DNA of 5,539 nucleotides from Sphingobacteriales bacterium (GTDB lineage: Bacteria; Bacteroidota; Bacteroidia; Chitinophagales; Chitinophagaceae), in assembly GCA_023251215.1 (NCBI GenBank), contig JAHEZF010000127.1, forward strand, positions 1-5,539, written 5' to 3'. The position numbers and the translations under genes are program-made. The notes under the pieces are model-generated. The model did no database searches. It was not told the DNA's origin and was given only the letters and a program-made list of their open reading frames with translations. Shown in pieces: positions 1 through 5,539 of this stretch (position 1 is its first letter; each line of letters starts with the position of its first letter).

Positions 1-64
1 CGGGAAACTGCTACGTAACCATACTAAAAAAAATAATGCAGAAATATAAAATAATGGAAAACAC

Positions 65-1903
65 TTAATCTTTGTTTTCGCATGGAATAGTTACCATTAA
101 TGTACATCCCTTTCCCGGCGCCGTTTGTATATTAACTGTGCCGTTATAAAACCTGGCCCTTTCATAAATATTTGACAATCCTACGCCCCTGGGTGTTTGT
201 TGGGGATTAAAGCCCACGCCGTAATCCTTTATAACAAGCTGTAGGTTGTTGTCTTTACACTGCAGAAAAATGTCCACACTCTTTGTCTTACTGTATTTCA
301 GAATATTTTTCAGTTGCTCCTGTACAATGCGAAAAACAGTGATCTTTTTACCGACATTTAAAAGCCCGTTCTCATGGTCGTATGTAAACTTGATTTTTAT
401 ATCCGTAGAAAGATGGATATCATCTATTATGTCATTAATGTTGTCCTCAAGACTTTCTCCTTTCAGTTGGGGCACCACCAGTTCTTTTGACAGTTTGCGG
501 ATCTCTTCTATAGCCATCATAACATACTCAATACTTTTTGCTTTGATTTGTTTTTCTTCTTCGGATGATGGCGTAAGCATTCCTACGAACAGTTTGACAG
601 TACCCAATATCTGGTTCACATTGTCATGCAATTCATGACCGATGCGGTTACGTTCGAGTTCCTGTACCCGGATCACTGTTTCTGAAATTTCTTTCTGGGA
701 ATAAAGTTTTCCTTCAATCAGCAGATGCTCCATCAATTTTTTTTCGGTGATGTCCTGTAATGAACCGATCATTTTTACCGGCATCCCGTTTTCGTAAATT
801 ACAAATCCCCGGTCCAGCATATTCTTATAGTCACCATCGGCGCAGAGAAACCGGTATTCGGTTTGCCAGGACTGAAGACTTTTGTCAGTTACTTCTTTTA
901 ATGTATCATTCAACTGATCTCTGTCTTCGGGGTGTACACGGCCAAGCCACCAGGATAATCCTTTTGTACCCTCAGCCTGGTACCCGATCATCTCCATCAG
1001 TTTCTCATTTCGAAACATCTTGCCGGTCATCATATCCCATTCCCAGATAGCATCAGAGCTGATACCGGTTATCTGTTTCAATCTTTCATTTGCTGTTGCC
1101 AGTTTTTTTCCCATGTAATATTTATCAGCCTGGTTGATGGCAATGCCACCTGCCAACCTTTTACCACTGGCATCTTCAAAAGGGAAAATAGTAATACTTA
1201 AAATTGCGGGTGTACTACCATCTGCCGATTTTCCCTTTTCAACTGCTTCAACAGGCATATTGGTTTGGAATACCTTCTGGTGCTTTTCGTATAAAAAGTC
1301 AGCAACGGCCCGGGGTAACAGATCAACAATTTTTTTATTCAAAGCCTTTTCATCAAGCCTGAAGTAATGGGAAAAAACATCATTAGCAAACACCAGATTG
1401 GATTCTTCATCTGCCACCCATATCAGGTTAGGTGTATTTTTCATAAATGCCTGGAAAAAAATTTCTCCGGCATTGTTGTTCTGCATCAATTGTTTTAATC
1501 CGGTAGTATCCTCCGCTTTCAAAGCACACTGGCATAAAAAAGTTTTAAAGCCATTTGCCTTGCCGGATAAATAATTTACCTGCCATTGTATGGGAGAGCA
1601 ATGACCGTTTTCCAGGTTTAATTCCATAGAATACGGACTATCATTCTTTACAGAATACTGAAAAGCATTTCGGAAGCTTTCGACATGTTCAGGATGCAAC
1701 AGGCTAAAAAAATTACTCCTTACCTGTCTTGGATTTTTCAGATTCAACTCTTTTATCATTGTTGAATTGGCCAATAAAATATTGCCTTGTTCATCAAGCA
1801 CGGCGAGGTACTGCTTACTCTTGCGGCCAATTGCTGAAATGATTGGTTTAAGTTCTTTCCATTGAATTTTCATAACCACAGTTTTTCCTGGTTTATAAAT
1901 CAT
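65..1903 (-). CDS. Soluble PAS-PAS-PAS sensor histidine kinase (HisKA_3-like, NarX/DesK class)
   Basis: A 612-residue sensor kinase that should autophosphorylate on histidine and pass the phosphate to a response regulator, most likely the receiver-only protein encoded 55 bp upstream. Three PAS-like sensor domains lie at about residues 31-128, 147-258 and 274-386; the third has the PAS_3 look (WEWD, VHPEDR) and ends in DITEKK. The dimerisation/phosphoacceptor helix follows, with IGHELHDNVNQ placing the phosphoacceptor at His426 (bases 626-628) and a DxxxQ pair at Asp427/Gln431. The HATPase_c domain covers about 515-608: N-box Asn533 in EQLKNILKYS, G1 box DYGVGF (Asp560), G2 box GVGLSNIYERA, and GKG at 597-599. 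I see no signal peptide or membrane helix, so it is probably cytosolic. The ATG at 1903 is the longest start; Met11 (ATG at 1873), preceded by AGGA about 12 bases upstream, is a real alternative. The TAA stop is at 65-67. Class is confident; signal and partner are inferred. Confidence 0.93.
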   Translation of the reverse strand: MIYKPGKTVVMKIQWKELKPIISAIGRKSKQYLAVLDEQGNILLANSTMIKELNLKNPRQVRSNFFSLLHPEHVESFRNAFQYSVKNDSPYSMELNLENGHCSPIQWQVNYLSGKANGFKTFLCQCALKAEDTTGLKQLMQNNNAGEIFFQAFMKNTPNLIWVADEESNLVFANDVFSHYFRLDEKALNKKIVDLLPRAVADFLYEKHQKVFQTNMPVEAVEKGKSADGSTPAILSITIFPFEDASGKRLAGGIAINQADKYYMGKKLATANERLKQITGISSDAIWEWDMMTGKMFRNEKLMEMIGYQAEGTKGLSWWLGRVHPEDRDQLNDTLKEVTDKSLQSWQTEYRFLCADGDYKNMLDRGFVIYENGMPVKMIGSLQDITEKKLMEHLLIEGKLYSQKEISETVIRVQELERNRIGHELHDNVNQILGTVKLFVGMLTPSSEEEKQIKAKSIEYVMMAIEEIRKLSKELVVPQLKGESLEDNINDIIDDIHLSTDIKIKFTYDHENGLLNVGKKITVFRIVQEQLKNILKYSKTKSVDIFLQCKDNNLQLVIKDYGVGFNPQQTPRGVGLSNIYERARFYNGTVNIQTAPGKGCTLMVTIPCENKD

Positions 1904-1958
1904 AGGCAGTAAATAGTTTTCATGGGGACATTAAAAGAAGCATAGCCGATGAACTATT

Positions 1959-2342
1959 CTAAGCACTCATTTTTTTAATGAGCGATGGAATCAATCCGAA
2001 CTCCCTGCTTTTATCAAGAAAATAATCTGCTCCGGCCTCCAGACAAATTTTCCGGTAGCAATCATTGGAATGGTTGGTAACCATGATGATCTTACAATCA
2101 CAACCTTCTTCTTTTATATAATGCAAAACTTCAATACCACTTTTGCCCGGCATGTTCATATCCAGTAACACAATGCCGGGTTTTTCGGTTGCTATTAATT
2201 TTACAGCTTCATTATAATTGTGGGCAGCTTTAACAGGATTGGTATTTCCATTTTCTTCAAGCATGTCAACGAGGCAATCTATGAATCTTTTATTATCATC
2301 TACTATCAGTACCGTAGGCTTTATCATTATCATTATTTTCAT
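1959..2342 (-). CDS. Receiver-only (CheY-like) response regulator
   Basis: A single receiver domain with no DNA-binding or enzymatic output, 127 residues from the start chosen here. The phosphorylation site is complete: acidic pair Asp15/Asp16 (VLIVDDN), phosphoacceptor Asp61 (VLLDMNMPG), switch Thr89 (IIMVTN) and Lys111 (FLDKS). Receiver-only proteins of this kind act by binding a partner, as phosphorelay intermediates or as phosphate sinks. The gene lies between a NarL-type regulator and the second histidine kinase (55 bp downstream), which is its most likely phosphodonor. The frame stays open to a GTG at 2375, but the extra residues are not receiver-like and overlap a candidate promoter. 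The receiver fold normally begins a few residues before VLIVDD, so one of three closely spaced ATGs at 2342, 2333 or 2327 should be the start; 2342 is the longest of these, and no clear Shine-Dalgarno sequence separates them. The protein has five cysteines (23, 81, 83, 95, 100), many for its size. TAG stop at 1959-1961. Confidence 0.9.
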   Translation of the reverse strand: MKIMIMIKPTVLIVDDNKRFIDCLVDMLEENGNTNPVKAAHNYNEAVKLIATEKPGIVLLDMNMPGKSGIEVLHYIKEEGCDCKIIMVTNHSNDCYRKICLEAGADYFLDKSREFGLIPSLIKKMSA

Positions 2343-2359
2343 TACACAAATTACCAAAG

Positions 2360-2388
2360 AGTATAGCCCCGGCACATAGAAAAATCAA
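2360..2388 (-). promoter_or_regulatory. Candidate promoter for the receiver-only regulator and downstream kinase
   Basis: On the minus strand TTGATT (2383-2388) and TATACT (2360-2365) are separated by exactly 17 bases, close to a classical sigma-70 -35/-10 pair (4/6 and 5/6 matches). The sequence also runs on as TACTCTTTG (2355-2363), one base longer in its spacer than the TAnnTTTG -7 element known for Bacteroidota. Transcription would begin around 2352-2355, leaving a very short leader before the ATG at 2342 and excluding the upstream GTG at 2375. Identified by eye in AT-rich DNA, so chance is a serious alternative. Confidence 0.3.
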
Positions 2389-2466
2389 TGATTAAATTGT
2401 ACTTAATTTCAAATGAGTTGTAGAAACATAACGACAGCTAAATCCGGTAACAACCAGTGAAGGCAA

Positions 2467-3099
2467 TCAGATGAGTTTTGCTTCGAGTGCATACCTGATA
2501 AGTTCGGCATTTGATTTCATTTGCATTTTTTCCAGTATGCGGGCACGATAGGTGCTTACTGTAGTGATGCTGATGGAGAGTTGAACGGCAATAGCCGAAG
2601 CAGATTTACCGGATGCCAGTAATTTCAGCACTTCAAATTCCCGGTTTGAAAGATTTTCATGTGCCTGTTTCTTTCTTTCATCATCAAACGAGTTAGCCAT
2701 TTTTTCGGCAATAGAAGGGGTAATAAATTTTTTGCCGCTTAAAACTGTCTGGACCGCTTTTATCAGGTTAAAGTGAACAGTTTCCTTACCGAGATATCCG
2801 GAAGCCCCTGCCTTAAATGCCCGTAATGCATACTGGTCTTCCGAATACATACTTATAATGAGCACAGGTAAGTCAGGAACTGATTGTTTAATCTGCAGCA
2901 GTGCATCAATGCCACTGCGCCCGGGCATGTTGATGTCGCAGATCACTATATCCCATTTTTTCAGAATCGTTTTTTTTATCAGTTCTTCAGCATCTCCGGC
3001 CTCTTCTATAATGGCAGAGGGATATTCCTCCAGTAAAATCTGTATCAGCCCCCGGCGTACAATGGCATGATCATCGGCAATTAAAACATGTATTCCCAT
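2467..3099 (-). CDS. NarL/FixJ-family response regulator, receiver plus LuxR-type HTH
   Basis: A 210-residue DNA-binding response regulator, full length for the NarL/UvrY/EvgA-like family, expected to control transcription when phosphorylated. The receiver domain (about 1-122) has acidic pair Asp9/Asp10 (IADDH), phosphoacceptor Asp55 (VICDINMPG), switch Ser83 (LIISMYS) and Lys105 (YLGKE). A short linker leads to a LuxR-type helix-turn-helix at about 147-207, starting LSNREFEVLKLLASGKS, with the probable recognition helix in TTVSTYRARILEKM. The ATG at 3099 fits the domain start exactly (MGIHVLIADDH). Upstream is A-rich (AAAAAAGAG) without a strong Shine-Dalgarno, as is usual in Bacteroidota. 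It starts 25 bp after the stop of the large HisKA_3 kinase, the typical partner of NarL-type regulators, so the two are probably a cognate pair on one transcript. Target genes cannot be told from this window. TGA stop at 2467-2469. Confidence 0.95.
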   Translation of the reverse strand: MGIHVLIADDHAIVRRGLIQILLEEYPSAIIEEAGDAEELIKKTILKKWDIVICDINMPGRSGIDALLQIKQSVPDLPVLIISMYSEDQYALRAFKAGASGYLGKETVHFNLIKAVQTVLSGKKFITPSIAEKMANSFDDERKKQAHENLSNREFEVLKLLASGKSASAIAVQLSISITTVSTYRARILEKMQMKSNAELIRYALEAKLI

Positions 3100-3124
3100 A
3101 ATTACTCTTTTTTACCATCATGAA

Positions 3125-5539
3125 TCATTGATCCAGGGGAACCTTTACAAGTATGGTAGTGCCTTTGCCTGGTTTTCCCGAAATGGAATATTCTCCCCCC
3201 ATCACTGCAGCCCGTTCTTTCATTCCCAAAACTCCAAGGGTTTTTTTGGCAGCAGCTTTTTTTTCATCATAACCTGTGCCATCGTCCTCTATCAGCAATA
3301 AAAATTTATTCTCTTTCTTCTCCAGTTTTATTTTCACTTTTTTTGCGCCGGAGTGCCTGGCCACATTAGTAAGCGATTCCTGGAAAATCCTGAACAAACT
3401 GTTTTTTACCTGTCTGGCCAGTTGTAATTCTTTTTTAGGAGCAATAAATACGGTATATATGCCTGATCTTTTTTCAAAATCTTTCAGATGCAATTCCATA
3501 GCAGCCGTCAAACCCAGGTCATCAAGTACGCTGGGACGAAGTTGTGTGGATATTCTTCGTACTGATTTAACTGTGCTGTCAAGCAGTTCCATAAGGTCAA
3601 TTAATTTTTTCTTTACCTCAACGTTTTCAGCGCCGGTTCTTTTATTTAACCAGGCTACATCCATCATCATCACAGTAAGGTACTGCCCTAATTCGTCATG
3701 TATTTCCCTTGCAATAAGAGTACGTTCTTCTTCTCTTATATTCTGCAGGTACTCCGTTAACCGGCGTACAGACTGGTATGATTCTTCCAGTTCCTTTTCT
3801 GCCTTTTTACGTTCGGTAATATCTATCATCACACCATCACAGTACTCTTCCCCGGTTTCAGGGTCTTTGTGTAATCTGACATTCTCAACACAATACAACG
3901 GGCTGCCATCTTTACGTCTCAAAACAATTTCAGAGTTGTAAAATTCTTTTTGCACTCTTAACCTGTCAATCAATTTATCCCGATCCCTGTTGGAAAAGTA
4001 AAATTCGGTTGCATTGATTGACTGCAATTCTTCCGGGGAACTGTACCCGAGCATCCTGGCAAAAGCTTCGTTGCAGTTTACTATCACTCCTTCTGCTGTA
4101 GTACGGTATATACCCGAAAGGTTTTGCTGAAACAATGTTCGGTATTGTATTTCAGAGCCAGCCAGGGCAGTTCCGGTATTGATTCGCTCCAGGGCATCGC
4201 CGCAAAAGTCAGCCAGCGATTGAAAGATTTCAAGATCACTCTCTGTATAGGCATTTAGAGTATAGCTTTGAATGGATACAATACCAATAACCCGTTTCTT
4301 ACTGTGAAGAGACGCATACATTATTGACATGGATTGCCTGTTGATGTCACCAAAAGGAGTTGTTCCCGGATAATGAGTATCAGCAGTGTTGTTAATCAAC
4401 AGCGCACCCTGCATGATTATTTTTTTTCGCAACGCTGTTACAGGCTTCTCACTCATCTCTGATTGCACGATGGAACGCTTGCCATTAATAATGTCCATCA
4501 TCAGAATATATTTCTGGTGGTCTCCTTTTTCGGAGATGAGTTCCATGGAGCAAGCATCCCAACCGAATATCTGGTCGGCGGTTTCCATGATCACTCTCCC
4601 TGCTTCCCAGGCTGTATAGGAATAGCTGAGTTGCCTGCCCAGGCTGGTGAAAGCAGTGTTAAGTACTTCCGCTTTTTTACGTTCCCTGATGTCCCGGAAA
4701 ATAGACATGATCCTGCCATCAGGAAGTATTTTCACATTAACTTCTACATCTATGATCGTCCCATTCTTTTGCAGCATCTTTCTTTCCCTGAGTATATTGT
4801 TACCCTGCAAAAGAAGATCGAACCGAAGCGGGTCATTTTTCAAGTGTTCAGGTTCCATTAATTCAATGATATTTTTATGTAAAAGATATTCTTTCGGCTG
4901 ATCCAACAATCTGCAAAAACTGGAGTTCACATCAATAAGGTTTCCTTTTATATCTGCGGTTACAATGCCATCAGATGCCTGTTCAACAAGAGCCCGGAAC
5001 CGTTCCTCGCTATTTCGTAGTTCATCTTCTGCTTTTTTGCGTTCGGAAATATCACGGGTAATGGCCAGTATCCTGCCATCAGGAAGCATTTTTATATTGG
5101 CTTCCACTTCAATAATGGTTCCGTCTTTGCGCAGCATCCTGCGTTCCCTTAATATAGCCTGCCCACTTAAAAGCAAATCGAACCTGGGTGGATCTGTCTT
5201 CAATTGTTCAGGATCAATAACTGCATTAATATTCAGGTGCGATAATTCTTGTTTTGTGTACCCAAATGTTTTATAAAAACTGGAATTGGCATCCTTGAAA
5301 TTACCCTGCTGATCTGTGATCATTATAAAATCAGATGCCTGTTCAATAAGGGAGCGGTAACGTTCTTCGCTTTTTCGTAATTCATCTTCCGCTTTTTTGC
5401 GTTCGGTTATGTCCCGTATTACACTCAATAAAGAAACAATTTTTCCTTCAGCATTTTTGAATGGCACAGCATGGGTTTCCAGCCAGCGATGGGCGCCTTT
5501 CAATCCTGTAATTTCAAATTCAAGTGTGCCGGATTTGCC
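3125..5539 (-). CDS. Multi-PAS/GAF sensor histidine kinase (HisKA_3), 5' end outside window
   Basis: C-terminal 804 residues of a large sensor kinase; the frame is open to the right edge, so the true start lies outside. A TTG at 5503 falls inside a PAS domain and is not a believable start. In visible-fragment numbering (residue 1 at 5539): the end of one PAS (1-45, then DITERKKAE), PAS 57-171, PAS 177-291, GAF about 293-454 (ends ESDLEIFQSLADF), PAS about 463-578, a charged coiled-coil linker, HisKA_3 about 600-680, HATPase_c about 708-802. The phosphoacceptor is His614 in AREIHDELGQ (bases 3698-3700), with a DxxxQ pair Asp615/Gln619; LRPSVLDDLGL at 667-677 is the class hallmark. ATP-site motifs are intact: N-box Asn725 (ESLTNVARHSG), G1 DDGTGY, G2 GVLGMKERA, then GKPGKGTT. 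No membrane segment is seen in the visible part. It should phosphorylate the NarL-type regulator encoded 25 bp downstream. The sensed signal is unknown; PAS residues do not reveal a specific cofactor. TGA stop at 3125-3127. Confidence 0.95.
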   Translation of the reverse strand, partial: GKSGTLEFEITGLKGAHRWLETHAVPFKNAEGKIVSLLSVIRDITERKKAEDELRKSEERYRSLIEQASDFIMITDQQGNFKDANSSFYKTFGYTKQELSHLNINAVIDPEQLKTDPPRFDLLLSGQAILRERRMLRKDGTIIEVEANIKMLPDGRILAITRDISERKKAEDELRNSEERFRALVEQASDGIVTADIKGNLIDVNSSFCRLLDQPKEYLLHKNIIELMEPEHLKNDPLRFDLLLQGNNILRERKMLQKNGTIIDVEVNVKILPDGRIMSIFRDIRERKKAEVLNTAFTSLGRQLSYSYTAWEAGRVIMETADQIFGWDACSMELISEKGDHQKYILMMDIINGKRSIVQSEMSEKPVTALRKKIIMQGALLINNTADTHYPGTTPFGDINRQSMSIMYASLHSKKRVIGIVSIQSYTLNAYTESDLEIFQSLADFCGDALERINTGTALAGSEIQYRTLFQQNLSGIYRTTAEGVIVNCNEAFARMLGYSSPEELQSINATEFYFSNRDRDKLIDRLRVQKEFYNSEIVLRRKDGSPLYCVENVRLHKDPETGEEYCDGVMIDITERKKAEKELEESYQSVRRLTEYLQNIREEERTLIAREIHDELGQYLTVMMMDVAWLNKRTGAENVEVKKKLIDLMELLDSTVKSVRRISTQLRPSVLDDLGLTAAMELHLKDFEKRSGIYTVFIAPKKELQLARQVKNSLFRIFQESLTNVARHSGAKKVKIKLEKKENKFLLLIEDDGTGYDEKKAAAKKTLGVLGMKERAAVMGGEYSISGKPGKGTTILVKVPLDQ
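4652..5371 (-). repeat. Tandem in-frame PAS duplication, two 360 bp units
   Basis: Two consecutive units of 120 codons (5012-5371 and 4652-5011) encode homologous PAS domains; by hand count about 70 of 115 aligned residues are identical, with the strongest match in the second half (RFDLLL, ILRER, LPDGRI). Similarity persists in the DNA: on the plus strand GCTTTTTTGCGTTCGG occurs at 5391-5406 and 5031-5046, with a related copy at 4671-4686, each exactly 360 bp apart, and TCCTGCCATCAGGAAG occurs at 5071 and 4711. This indicates duplication of a PAS-plus-linker module within the gene. The fourth PAS (after the GAF) is clearly more diverged. Confidence 0.85.

Noticed and set aside
1..64. Region downstream of the second kinase, checked for a terminator or another gene
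   Set aside because: The minus-strand reading has a T8 run but no GC-rich stem before it, and the only ATG reading towards the edge stops after three codons; nothing supportable.
246..638. 130-codon open frame on the plus strand opposite the second kinase
   Set aside because: Antisense to the intact kinase core, no domain resemblance and no initiation signal; a shadow frame. The shorter plus-strand frames at 760-1367, 2858-3070 and 4386-5276 are rejected for the same reason.
1912..1958. Inverted repeat AATAGTT/AACTATT in the 55 bp gap before the second kinase
   Set aside because: Seven-base arms separated by 33 bases give a weak stem with no T-run; not convincing as terminator or binding site.
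2391..2409. AT-rich imperfect palindrome (AAATT at 2394-2398, AATTT at 2405-2409) in the intergenic gap
   Set aside because: Five-base arms made only of A and T are expected by chance here; no GC stem or T-run to make it a terminator and no second copy to suggest an operator.
2970..2977. Eight-base T runs (A runs on the coding strand) inside the NarL-type regulator and in the first kinase (near 4420), considered as phase-variation or frameshift sites
   Set aside because: All fall in lysine codons of intact, correctly framed domains and such runs are common in this AT-leaning sequence; nothing suggests programmed slippage.
3276..3941. 221-codon open frame on the plus strand opposite the first kinase
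   Set aside because: It is antisense to the conserved HisKA_3/HATPase region; its serine- and phenylalanine-rich translation has no recognisable domain, and such open frames commonly mirror lysine/glutamate-rich genes.

Overview
The window carries a compact block of two-component signalling genes, all read from the minus strand (right to left). In transcription order: a large multi-PAS/GAF histidine kinase whose N-terminus lies beyond the right edge (3125-5539), a NarL/FixJ-type DNA-binding response regulator (2467-3099), a receiver-only CheY-like response regulator (1959-2342), and a second three-PAS histidine kinase (65-1903). Both kinases have the HisKA_3-type phosphoacceptor domain plus a HATPase_c domain (the NarX/UhpB/DesK class). 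No rRNA, tRNA, CRISPR array, mobile element or phage gene is visible.

The organism is most likely a member of the Bacteroidota, perhaps near Chitinophagaceae/Sphingobacteriia. This is inferred from the AT-leaning composition, the lack of strong Shine-Dalgarno sequences before the genes, and the PAS-rich soluble kinases with DITERKKAE linkers and a HELHDNVNQ phosphoacceptor motif. The taxonomic call rests on style, not on a marker gene.

Layout: bases 1-64 hold no recognisable gene or terminator. The first kinase and the NarL-type regulator are 25 bp apart and are probably co-transcribed as a cognate pair. A 124 bp gap (2343-2466) before the receiver-only regulator contains a candidate promoter, so the last two genes may form a separate or additionally transcribed unit. 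The receiver-only regulator and the second kinase are 55 bp apart. No non-coding stretch exceeds about 125 bases.

Proposed working (inference): neither kinase shows membrane segments in the visible sequence, so both should sense cytosolic cues through PAS/GAF domains. Kinase 1 would phosphorylate Asp55 of the NarL-type regulator, which would then act on transcription. Kinase 2 would phosphorylate Asp61 of the receiver-only protein, which has no output domain and so must act by protein contact, as a phosphate sink, or as a relay or competitor for the neighbouring pair. The parts are familiar; the kinase-regulator-regulator-kinase arrangement and the internal PAS duplication are the main points of interest. 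I do not see convincing evidence of an undescribed system.
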